Below the pieces are notes generated by a model, which worked only from the letters and a program-made list of their open reading frames with translations, was not told the DNA's origin and ran no database searches. 50,308 nucleotides of DNA from Gemmatimonas sp. (GTDB taxonomy: Bacteria > Gemmatimonadota > Gemmatimonadetes > Gemmatimonadales > Gemmatimonadaceae), in assembly GCA_013822425.1 (NCBI GenBank), contig PNKL01000019.1, positions 1 to 50,308 of the forward strand, given 5' to 3'. Positions 8,768 to 16,134 of this stretch are shown one piece after another; the stretch's first letter is position 1; each line of letters starts with the position of its first letter. Both the position numbers and the translations under genes were made by a program.

Positions 8768-9534
8768 GAGCGACGCGGTGCTGGCTCGCGGTGGCCGCGC
8801 TCGCGCCGTGCCTGCTGCCGGGGCAGGGCGTGGTGTTGCGTCAATGGACGACGCGCGGCGACACCGTGACCTACACGTACGTCGTGCAGCCGTCGGCCGA
8901 CGGCTCGCTCGCCACGCGCATCGTGATTGATGTGCGCGCACCGACCAGTGTCCGGGGCGCGGTGCTGCCCGATGCGCGCGGGATCCTTCCGTTCGATGCG
9001 TCGGGTCGTCTCGTGGGTCATCCGACCCTGCGGATTCAGTGTCCCACGCGCGGTGCGTGGGATCCAGGTATCGATCCCGCCGGCGGCGCGTACTGCCGGG
9101 GCGAACGGACCGCGATCGATGCCGTCACGGGACTGCAAGCGGGCGCGGGCGCGGCGACGGTCACGCTCTCGAGCGTCGGCCTACCGTTCGTCCGCGAAGC
9201 GCAGCTCCAGCCGTGGCGTCCGCTGCCGGTCTACGACGAGCGCGCCGATGTGATGCGGGAGGGCGCGTACCCGGTGAACCGGCCACGCGGTCAGGTCGTC
9301 ACGACGCTGGTGGCGGGACCGGGCGTGCCGCGCGAAGCGCTGACTGGCGCGCAGGTGGAGGCCCAACTCGCGTTGGTCTGTCGTGCGCGCGTGTGGCCGG
9401 AGGACGTGTGCCAGGCGGTGCTGACGTCCGCGAGGTCGGGCGCGTGGAACGACGTCGCCGTGGTGCTCCGCACGCGCACGCCGAATACCTGGGTGCGACA
9501 GGTGCTGGAGCAGCAAATCCCGCTGCTGCGGTAG
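8764..9534 (+). CDS. Exported protein of unknown function
   Basis: A 256-residue product with a probable signal peptide (WLAVAALAPCLLPGQG), then a beta-rich mature part with a few Cys (IQCPTRG, AYCRGER, LVCRARVWPEDVC) that could form disulfides. I recognise no family. ATG 8764 overlaps the stop of the peptidase gene in an ATGA, so it is probably co-translated with it and may be a partner in the envelope. The region near the C-terminus (VCRARVWPEDVCQAVLTSARSG) is helical and has two Cys. Confidence 0.7.
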   Translation: MRATRCWLAVAALAPCLLPGQGVVLRQWTTRGDTVTYTYVVQPSADGSLATRIVIDVRAPTSVRGAVLPDARGILPFDASGRLVGHPTLRIQCPTRGAWDPGIDPAGGAYCRGERTAIDAVTGLQAGAGAATVTLSSVGLPFVREAQLQPWRPLPVYDERADVMREGAYPVNRPRGQVVTTLVAGPGVPREALTGAQVEAQLALVCRARVWPEDVCQAVLTSARSGAWNDVAVVLRTRTPNTWVRQVLEQQIPLLR

Positions 9535-9622
9535 GCCGGCATTAGTGCCCGTTGGCGCGACAGCGGCGTGGTCGGCGCCCTACGCTCGAATGAACGTTTC
9601 CATCCTTCTCGTTGGGAGTCTC

Positions 9623-10000
9623 GTGGCCGAAACCTACGAAGCCCGCATCGCCCGTTCGCGCGGCGTGCCGATCACTGCGGCGTTCGTGAAGCTCGTGGTC
9701 AAGACGCAGGGCAGTCGGCGGCGGCTGGCGCAGTGTCCCTACTGTGATGCCCAGCACAGCCTCGTGGCGACGGTGGAGGTGCGGCGGCGCTCGGTGGTGC
9801 GAAACGTGAAACTGCTCGTGACTGGGCCCGACGTCGACGTCGAGCGGGGGCACGGCCGCATCCTCATCCTGGATTGCACGGCGTGCAAGCGTCCGGTGGA
9901 CCCGCAGGCGCACCACTCGCCGGTGGCGTTTGTGGCGGATCACGGCACCATGGACCAGCACGCGCAATTGCAGATCGTGGACAGTGAACTTTACGCTTGA
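9623..10000 (+). CDS. Small zinc-ribbon protein
   Basis: A 125-residue cytoplasmic protein with two CxxC pairs, CPYC and CTAC, about 45 residues apart, as in a zinc ribbon. No enzyme motif is visible. I chose GTG 9623, preceded by TTGGGAGTCTC, which holds a Shine-Dalgarno-like GGAG. A TACGCT box at about 9582-9587 would supply a promoter. ATG 9590 in the same frame is an alternative that adds a hydrophobic start (MNVSILLVGSLV). The last 17 nt overlap the next gene. Confidence 0.65.
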   Translation: MAETYEARIARSRGVPITAAFVKLVVKTQGSRRRLAQCPYCDAQHSLVATVEVRRRSVVRNVKLLVTGPDVDVERGHGRILILDCTACKRPVDPQAHHSPVAFVADHGTMDQHAQLQIVDSELYA

Positions 10001-11867
10001 GCTCTGGGACGTCACCCGTCCCGGCCTGAACGGGGCGCAGGCGCCCACGTCGCTCGCCACGGCCGTGCAGGTGCGCGGCCTCGTGCAGCGGGATCTTGAA
10101 GCGATGTGCGCGGCGGTCGGTACCCCGCTGCCGACGTCTGGCCCGGTGTCGGACGAGTTGCCGGAAGCGTGCGTGTTCTCGCAGCGCCTCACGGCCCCCG
10201 ACCTGCTGGATGGCGCACTCGGTTCCCTCGGCGGGTGCTTCGCGTGGCGCGTGCCGCTGTTCGGGTTGTTGCGGTGGGTGCAGGCGTCCCACGTGCGGCC
10301 CTTGCGCGCCGCGCTCAGCGCGGACGCGGCCGCAGCCTTGGAGTACGCGCAAGCGATGCTTGACGTGGATGACTTGGATGAAGTACTGCGTGCGCTCGAG
10401 CGCGCCAATGCGCTGGCGCCGACCGCGTGGGACGTGTGGGCCCTGTTGGCGGTGGTGCAGCTCACCGTGGGTTCAACGGTGGAGGATGCGGCGAGCGCCG
10501 CGTCCGCGGCGACGCGCGCCCTGGATATGCTGCCCGCTGCGCTGCGACCTGAGAGCGAAGGCTTCCTGCTGGCATGCGCGGCGGAAGCGGACGCTGCGCG
10601 CGGCGCCTGGCCCGCCGCGTTGGCGCGGGCCGATCGGTGGCGGGCCTGTGGCGACACGAATCCGTGGCTGTGGTACGCGATGCTCCGGTGGCGCCTGCTT
10701 CGGACGCCGTGGCGCGAGCTGTTGCCGGAGATCGTGACGGCCGTGGGGAGCACGCCCGCGCTGGCGTGGCGCCTGTGGAGCGACCCCCTGCTGGCAAACT
10801 GGTGGGTGGACGGTGACGCGTTCCGGGCCGCGCTGACGGAGGCGCTGGCTCGGGCCGTCCAGCATGCGACGCAGGGCTGGCCGCGTGACGCCACGGCCTG
10901 GCGGCTGTGGCGGGAGGTGGAGCACGCAGCGGTGGGGCCGCTCACGCTGGCCGAGGATCTGGCCAGGCTGCGGGCGGCCGCGGTGGTCGCGCACGCGTGC
11001 GGTGGGGATCGCGGTGGTGACGGGACCACGCCGATGCCGCAGGAACTCCACGTCGCCATCCAGCGCATCCAGCAGGTGCCGGTGCCCGTGCCGTGCCGGA
11101 TTCCACGCGCGCTCGCGGGCGGGTTCGGGACCGTGCTGCGTGGTGGTCCCGCGAGCGACCTGGCACGCATTGAGCGGTGGTTGCAGTTGGGCATTGTCAC
11201 CGAAGCGTGGCGCGAGGCGCGTGCGGTCCAACGCGTCCTCACGCCGACCACGGCGAGTGCCATGCAGGAATACGCGGCACTCCTCGCGCATTCACAGTTC
11301 GCGCTCCTCCAGTATCTCCTGGGTGGCGAGCGGAGCGGACGCGGCGCAGCCCCCGTCGGCCTCGAACGCGCGGCCCGGATGGCCGCCGACGTCTCCGATG
11401 CGTTGCTGGCGATGGGCCAGGTGCGCGATGGCACGCGCGCGGGGCCGGCCATCGAGAAGGCCGTCCGCATCCTACACTCTCTGCAGGGAGCGTGGGAAAC
11501 GGCGCGCGCGGGGGTGACCGACTGTTCCTTGGTCGTCCCGGTTCCGGAACTGTTCGTTGGCGCCGGCGACTGGATGGCGGTGGAACTCTACGTGGCCGAC
11601 GCGCACGGCGTGCCGGTGGGCGGCATTCCCGTGCACTGGAGTGTGCATGGGGAAGGCCTGCGGCCGCGATGGCCATATTCGGCGCTCGCGCCAGGGTTCT
11701 CGGTGTCGTTCATCACGGGCAAGGTGCTGGTGGCGGTCGAGGCCGATCCGTCACGCCGGTCGACGGATACGTCTGTTGGATGGATCTCAGTTGGCCTCGC
11801 GCCCGGACGCGAGGACGTTCGGATTCCCGTTTCGATTCTGGCAGCGCCACTCGACGCAGTGGCCTAA
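9984..11867 (+). CDS. Large helical-repeat protein with C-terminal Ig-like domain, unknown function
   Basis: A 627-residue product. Residues about 90-450 are alanine-rich helices resembling TPR repeats (LERANALAPTAWDVWALLA). The last 110 residues change to a beta-rich, Ig-like domain (WMAVELYVADAHGVPVGGIP...SVSFITGKVLVAVEAD) similar in style to the one in the metallopeptidase at 7529. No signal peptide is evident. I chose the GTG at 9984, which lies inside the end of the zinc-ribbon gene; the frame is open a little further upstream. It is in the middle of the plus-strand envelope operon. Function not recognised. Confidence 0.65.
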   Translation: MNFTLELWDVTRPGLNGAQAPTSLATAVQVRGLVQRDLEAMCAAVGTPLPTSGPVSDELPEACVFSQRLTAPDLLDGALGSLGGCFAWRVPLFGLLRWVQASHVRPLRAALSADAAAALEYAQAMLDVDDLDEVLRALERANALAPTAWDVWALLAVVQLTVGSTVEDAASAASAATRALDMLPAALRPESEGFLLACAAEADAARGAWPAALARADRWRACGDTNPWLWYAMLRWRLLRTPWRELLPEIVTAVGSTPALAWRLWSDPLLANWWVDGDAFRAALTEALARAVQHATQGWPRDATAWRLWREVEHAAVGPLTLAEDLARLRAAAVVAHACGGDRGGDGTTPMPQELHVAIQRIQQVPVPVPCRIPRALAGGFGTVLRGGPASDLARIERWLQLGIVTEAWREARAVQRVLTPTTASAMQEYAALLAHSQFALLQYLLGGERSGRGAAPVGLERAARMAADVSDALLAMGQVRDGTRAGPAIEKAVRILHSLQGAWETARAGVTDCSLVVPVPELFVGAGDWMAVELYVADAHGVPVGGIPVHWSVHGEGLRPRWPYSALAPGFSVSFITGKVLVAVEADPSRRSTDTSVGWISVGLAPGREDVRIPVSILAAPLDAVA

Positions 11868-11879
11868 CCGCGGAGGCAG

Positions 11880-12641
11880 ATGATGCGACGGATGCAGTGG
11901 GGCCTAATGGCTGCGATGCTCGTGGCCGTAGTGACGAATGCGACGGCAGCGCAGGCGCAGGTCCTCCGGTTTGACGCGCAGACCTCCGCGGCCGTGCGCG
12001 CCCGCCTGACGGCGGCGCGTCTGGCGGCGGACTCCGCGCTTCGGCGTGCGCCCGGACCGGTCCCGGTCGTCGGCCAGCCGGACGCGCCCGTCACGGTCGA
12101 AGAGTTTGTGGATCTGCAGTGCCCCGCCTGCGCGGCGCACCAGAAGGTCACGGAACCGGTGCTCGCCGACCTGGTGAACAAGGGCGTGGTACGGATCGTG
12201 TACTGGGACCTCCCCCTGCCGTTTCACCAGAACGCGATGGACGCCGCGATGGTGGCGCATTGCACCGGGAGCCAAGGATACCTCGGGGCGCGCGACGTGC
12301 TCTTGTCGTCGCAACAGGAATGGGGCGAGTCCTCGGACATGCCGAACGTCCTCTTGCGCCAGGTGAGCCGCGTCGTCGGCGTAGACACCGCCCGCGTGCG
12401 CGCCTGCTATGACAAAGGCCTGTACCTCGCGGTCATCCGGTTCGGACTTGAAGAAGCCACACGACGAAAGGTGACCGCGACGCCGACGATCTTCGTGGCC
12501 GGCCGGCCGTTGGTTGGTGTCGTGGCGCCGGACCAGCTCCGTCGAACGGTCGACGAGTTGCTCACCGGTGCGGTGGTCGTCGCGCCGAACGTCCCGGCGT
12601 GGAAACGGGATCTCCTGCGCGGACAGAAGCCGCCGCGCTGA
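11880..12641 (+). CDS. Periplasmic DsbA-like thiol-disulfide oxidoreductase
   Basis: A 253-residue exported thioredoxin-fold protein of the Thioredoxin_4/DsbA group, expected to form or rearrange disulfide bonds in the periplasm. It has a signal peptide (LMAAMLVAVVTNATAAQAQ), the active site CPAC at 81-84 in the context FVDLQCPACAAH, a long helical insertion, and the cis-proline loop TATPTIFVAG. A strong Shine-Dalgarno (GGAGG at about 11872) precedes ATGATG. Its position in an operon of exported proteins, and the 1900-residue Cys-rich exported protein at 40646, suggest it may serve dedicated clients; that link is inference. Confidence 0.85.
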   Translation: MMRRMQWGLMAAMLVAVVTNATAAQAQVLRFDAQTSAAVRARLTAARLAADSALRRAPGPVPVVGQPDAPVTVEEFVDLQCPACAAHQKVTEPVLADLVNKGVVRIVYWDLPLPFHQNAMDAAMVAHCTGSQGYLGARDVLLSSQQEWGESSDMPNVLLRQVSRVVGVDTARVRACYDKGLYLAVIRFGLEEATRRKVTATPTIFVAGRPLVGVVAPDQLRRTVDELLTGAVVVAPNVPAWKRDLLRGQKPPR

Positions 12642-12688
12642 GGGCGGTCGCCGTTGCGCCCGTCGCGTACGGTATGCTGAGGAGGCGC

Positions 12689-13384
12689 ATGGGTACTTTC
12701 GTCTCTTCTCACGCCACCGTGGTGGCCGCCGCGCTCTCGCTGGTAACTCCCGTTGCCGCGCGTGGCGCGTGGGCACGCCCCTGTCGGCTGGCCCTGCTCG
12801 GACTCCCCCTGAGCACGATGGACTACGCAGCATTGTTCGACGCGGCGCAGGCGCGGGAATCCGAACTCGCGGAGGTGGCCCAGTGGGAGTTCGCGCACGC
12901 GGGTCAGGTCGATCGGTGTATCTCGCGCTGGACGCCTGCCGGGGCGGCGGTGCTCCGACTCGGCGTGCGCGTGGTACCGGTCGAACTCGACGGCGCCGAA
13001 CAGGCGCGACTCGACCGCCATGTCGCGCGGGCTGCGGTGGCGCATGCGCAGGGGCTGGTCGTACCACGGTTCCGCTCCCGCACGCCGGTCGTCGCGGAGC
13101 CGCCGCTGGCAACCGCTGCGCCGCGGTCCGTGCCGGCGCGGGCGGCCGTCCATGCGGAGGTGAGCTCGCCGATTGCCGCACGAATGCCGGCGGCCGCACC
13201 GGTTGAGGATCGCGACCTCGCGTTTCTCAACGTGGGACCGGGACTCATGATCGAAGAGGTCCCCATCGGCGTGCCGCCGGAATGGGATGACGCCCCGCTT
13301 GGCGACGTGATGGAGGTGCCGAGCGCGCCCACGGCGCACGCGCCGTCCATGGAGATCTTCGAACGCGGCAGGGGACGACGCTGA
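12689..13384 (+). CDS. Protein of unknown function
   Basis: A 231-residue product. The N-terminal 30 residues are moderately hydrophobic (VVAAALSLVTPVAARG) and could be a signal sequence or a soluble strand. There follows a compact region ending near residue 120, a Pro/Ala-rich linker, and an acidic tail with short hydrophobic motifs (LMIEEVPIGVPPEWDD). I chose ATG 12689: it has GAGGAGG a few bases upstream and a TATGCT box at 12673-12678. It ends in a TGATG overlap with the next gene. No family recognised. Confidence 0.6.
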   Translation: MGTFVSSHATVVAAALSLVTPVAARGAWARPCRLALLGLPLSTMDYAALFDAAQARESELAEVAQWEFAHAGQVDRCISRWTPAGAAVLRLGVRVVPVELDGAEQARLDRHVARAAVAHAQGLVVPRFRSRTPVVAEPPLATAAPRSVPARAAVHAEVSSPIAARMPAAAPVEDRDLAFLNVGPGLMIEEVPIGVPPEWDDAPLGDVMEVPSAPTAHAPSMEIFERGRGRR

Positions 13385-13839
13385 TGTTCATGCGTCTGCT
13401 CGCCGGGCGAGCGGCGGCGCTCGCGGCGGATGCGGAGCGCCTGGTGCGACCCGAGGACGCGCGACCCGGTCTCTGCGGCCAGGTCGCTGCCGCACTCGCG
13501 CTGCGTCAGCCGGTGGCCGACGTGATCGCGCGCACCGGGGACGAGCCGATGACCGCTCGCGAGGTGGTTGCGTTGCTCCAGCGTGCCGGCGTCACGGTAC
13601 GGACCATCTGGGGCACCGCATTCCAGCAGTACGCGGATCTCCATCGCGCGCGATATGGGGGTGACGCGTTCCGCGCGGTGGGGTTCGACACGCAGGCCAC
13701 CGCCGGAGGTGGGTTGGGGCACGCCGTGTATCTCGAGGGGCGGTTGTACTTCGAGCCGAGTGCACGCACGTGGCACCGTGCAACCCGCGCGGATGATGCG
13801 CGATGGGAGGTCGTCGCGGTGCTGGTGCCGCGGACCTGA
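13384..13839 (+). CDS. Protein of unknown function
   Basis: A 151-residue protein starting in a TGATG overlap with the preceding gene, so probably coupled to it. The sequence between about 55 and 100 (MTAREVVALLQRAGVTVRTIWGTAFQQYADL) looks like a small helical, possibly winged-helix, fold. The rest contains a glycine-rich turn and two strands. No transmembrane or catalytic motif seen. Confidence 0.6.
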   Translation: MFMRLLAGRAAALAADAERLVRPEDARPGLCGQVAAALALRQPVADVIARTGDEPMTAREVVALLQRAGVTVRTIWGTAFQQYADLHRARYGGDAFRAVGFDTQATAGGGLGHAVYLEGRLYFEPSARTWHRATRADDARWEVVAVLVPRT

Positions 13840-13860
13840 CCATCGGGACGGCGCGCGTCC

Positions 13861-13866
13861 TACCCT
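13861..13866 (+). promoter_or_regulatory. -10 box, leaderless start of the TPR gene at 13873
   Basis: TACCCT is followed by exactly 6 nt and then ATG 13873. No Shine-Dalgarno sequence is present, so the A of ATG is probably the first transcribed base. Confidence 0.6.
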
Positions 13867-13872
13867 ATCGCC

Positions 13873-15060
13873 ATGGCCGAGGACGTGCGCGTGGCGAGAG
13901 CGGAACCCGGTGGCGACGACGGTGCGGTGACGTTGTACGACGCCGTGTGGACGGACTCCCTGGTGACGCTGCCAGCCGGTGATCCGCAGCGCGCGGTGAC
14001 GCTCGCACGGGCAGCGTGGACGGAACATCGTTGGGCCGACGCGATGGGCTGGGTGGAGCGGGCGATGCGGGGGCATTTGCACGTGCATGCCGAGGACTCG
14101 GCGCTGGCCTTCGCGGACGAGTTTCTGATGGCGGCGACGACCGCGCCACCCATTCCGGTATCGGTGTACGGAACGATCGCAGAGGTTGCCTGTCGCGTGG
14201 CGGTGCCCGCGATCGCGGTCGCACGCGTGCATGCGTATCTCGGTTTGCTGGTGGGGCAGGGGCAGGTCCCGTTGCGGCGCGCGCTGGGCGTGCTCGCGGA
14301 GGCTCTCGGGTCACGTCGCGTTCCGGATGCGGGCCTGACGCTCTGGTGGTGGCGGTGGGCGCGCGAAATTGATCCTGACCACGCCGTTGCGGCCCGCTTA
14401 GTCCAGTCGGCCGGTGTGTTCGCCGCGCGCGGGGACCGGTCCGTCGCGGACCTGCTGCTGCGCAGTGCGCAGCAACTCGCGCCGGGCACGGTGTGGACGC
14501 TGCCGAACCTGCCTGCTGTGTGTGCGGTGCCGGACGTCGAAGCGTCGGTTGGACCGACGCCAGGGAATGTCGTTGATCCGATGGACGCGGCGCCGACGCT
14601 GGTTCCCAGCACCGAGGTCCTCGCGTCCGGGCGGCCGTCGCCCGTGTCAACCTCGCGCGCGGTTCCGCTGGACCCGGTCATTCCCGAGGCCGCGGTGAGC
14701 GACGATGGGTATGCGCCGGGCCTGCACGCCGCGGCGGCCATGCAACTGCGCATGAACGACCCGCGCGAGCATCTCGATCTTGGCCGAACGTATCAGGACA
14801 TGGGCGAGTGGGACCGCGCGCTGGAGGCGTACCGACGGGCGGGCGAGATCGCCAAGACGCGCGAGCCCCTCTTGCAACTGGCCGCGCTCGAGATGGCGGT
14901 TGGATGTGCGCTGCAGGCGCGGCGTCTCGAGACCGTCGCTGCGCTCCTCCGCGACGCGCAGCCATGGCTCAGCGACGAGGTGGCGCGATCCGGCGCGGAC
15001 GCGGTACGGTCGCCCATTCCGGAACTGCTTGAGCTCGCGCAGCGCCTGGCGGTCGCGTGA
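13873..15060 (+). CDS. TPR-repeat protein
   Basis: A 395-residue soluble protein. Residues 40-200 are helical repeats, about 200-300 a Pro/Val-rich linker, and 300-350 contain a clear TPR (HLDLGRTYQDMGEWDRALEAYRRAGEIAK). TPR proteins are scaffolds; in pilus and secretion systems they often support assembly, but the partner here is unknown. The start is fixed by the leaderless box 6 nt upstream. The stop is overlapped by the GTGA start of the transglycosylase gene. One of at least four TPR-like proteins in this window (also 5040, 9984, 28241). Confidence 0.75.
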   Translation: MAEDVRVARAEPGGDDGAVTLYDAVWTDSLVTLPAGDPQRAVTLARAAWTEHRWADAMGWVERAMRGHLHVHAEDSALAFADEFLMAATTAPPIPVSVYGTIAEVACRVAVPAIAVARVHAYLGLLVGQGQVPLRRALGVLAEALGSRRVPDAGLTLWWWRWAREIDPDHAVAARLVQSAGVFAARGDRSVADLLLRSAQQLAPGTVWTLPNLPAVCAVPDVEASVGPTPGNVVDPMDAAPTLVPSTEVLASGRPSPVSTSRAVPLDPVIPEAAVSDDGYAPGLHAAAAMQLRMNDPREHLDLGRTYQDMGEWDRALEAYRRAGEIAKTREPLLQLAALEMAVGCALQARRLETVAALLRDAQPWLSDEVARSGADAVRSPIPELLELAQRLAVA

Positions 15061-15653
15061 CCCGGCTCGGCCGCTGGCGGTTCCTGGCCATGTTTGCCGC
15101 GGTGTGCATGGTCGGCCGGCCGGCGGACGCCGCGATGCCGCGAGCGGACGCGGCGATGCTTTTCCGCGAGCAGGTGCAGCAATTCGCCGACGACCTGATC
15201 GGCGCGGGCGCCGACGTGTTCCTGGCGCAGCGGACCGCGTACCCGGCGGTAGCGGAAGCATGGCGCTGGCGTCTGCCTCCGGCGCTGCTGTTCGGCATGA
15301 TGGTGACGGAGTCGGGGCTCGATCCGCACGCACGGTCGCGGATCGGAGCCCTCGGACTACTGCAGATCCGCCCAGAGGTGTGGGTGCCGTCTCTCGGACG
15401 TCTCTACGGTACCGATCTGCGCGACCCGGAAACGAATGTGCGATATGGCGCGCACGTGGTGGCGGTGTTCGCGCGCCGGTCCGGGGGACGGTGGGACCTG
15501 ACGTTGCAGGGCTATTCGGGCAACGCGCGCGGGTATGCCCTCAAGGTGATGCGCGCGATCAAGCGATACGGTCGCCGGCAGTGTCCGAGCGGCGACCTCG
15601 ACGCCTGTGTTGGTCTCCCGCTGTACTGGGCCTATTCTGGAGGAACACCATGA
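15057..15653 (+). CDS. Lytic transglycosylase (SLT domain)
   Basis: Cleaves the glycan strands of peptidoglycan in the periplasm, as done by the local wall-opening enzymes of pilus, secretion and conjugation machines. The 198-residue product has an N-terminal signal sequence (FLAMFAAVCMVGRPADA) and an SLT fold with catalytic Glu85 in MMVTESGLDPHARS, followed by GALGLLQIRPEVW, the family's second motif, and the NVRYGAHVVAVF and LQGYSGN segments. The GTG start overlaps the upstream stop (GTGA). Its size is normal for a dedicated, single-domain transglycosylase. With the LAS peptidase at 7529 it gives this operon two different wall hydrolases. Confidence 0.9.
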   Translation: MTRLGRWRFLAMFAAVCMVGRPADAAMPRADAAMLFREQVQQFADDLIGAGADVFLAQRTAYPAVAEAWRWRLPPALLFGMMVTESGLDPHARSRIGALGLLQIRPEVWVPSLGRLYGTDLRDPETNVRYGAHVVAVFARRSGGRWDLTLQGYSGNARGYALKVMRAIKRYGRRQCPSGDLDACVGLPLYWAYSGGTP

Positions 15654-16105
15654 TGCTGTGGCCGACGCTCCTGGCGGCCGTGATCGCGCTGCCAGTACAC
15701 CCCGATTCCGTGCGCGCGTCCGTTATCGCCGCGCCGTACGAGGTGGTGGTTCGCGCGGTCCGCGCGATGGATGACGAGCGGGTGTCGGTGGAAGCCGCGG
15801 TGCAGGATGGCCAGCGCGTCTTCCGCACGGCCGCGCGTGCCGTGGTGGCGAGCGGTGTGCGCTGTCACGGGACTCGCGTGCCGGCGATCGCCTTTCACGT
15901 CGTCGTGACCAGCCGGTCGCGCGGGATGACGAGCGTGACGGTGCGCGCCGATCCCGAGCCACCGTGCGCGGACGTGCTGCGGGCGGTCCAGGATCGCCGC
16001 GAGGCCCTCGTCGGACTGCTGCTCCTGCGAATCAACCGCGAGATGGCGGCGGGCGCGTGGGACAGTCTTGGCCGTGGGCGCGGCATGCCGCGTCCGGCGC
16101 CATAG
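15650..16105 (+). CDS. Small exported protein of unknown function
   Basis: A 151-residue product with a probable signal peptide (LWPTLLAAVIALPVHPDSVRA). The mature part alternates strands and helices: a conserved-looking start (YEVVVRAVRAMDDERVSVE), a strand pair (IAFHVVVTSRSRGMTSVTVRAD) and a C-terminal helix (REALVGLLLLRINREM). GGAGGA precedes ATGATG, and the first ATG overlaps the transglycosylase stop. It ends the plus-strand envelope operon. Function not recognised. Confidence 0.65.
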   Translation: MMLWPTLLAAVIALPVHPDSVRASVIAAPYEVVVRAVRAMDDERVSVEAAVQDGQRVFRTAARAVVASGVRCHGTRVPAIAFHVVVTSRSRGMTSVTVRADPEPPCADVLRAVQDRREALVGLLLLRINREMAAGAWDSLGRGRGMPRPAP

Positions 16106-16122
16106 TTGGCCCGCCGATCCCC

Positions 16123-16128
16123 TATCCT
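16123..16128 (+). promoter_or_regulatory. -10 box, leaderless start of the helicase at 16135
   Basis: TATCCT followed by 6 nt and ATG 16135. It starts a new transcription unit after the envelope operon and lies only 17 nt past the stop of the previous gene. Confidence 0.6.
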
Positions 16129-16134
16129 CGCACC

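Noticed and set aside
9542-11470. 642-codon open frame on the minus strand
   Set aside because: Antisense to the zinc-ribbon and Ig-domain genes, extremely rich in Ser/Ala/Arg with no motif.
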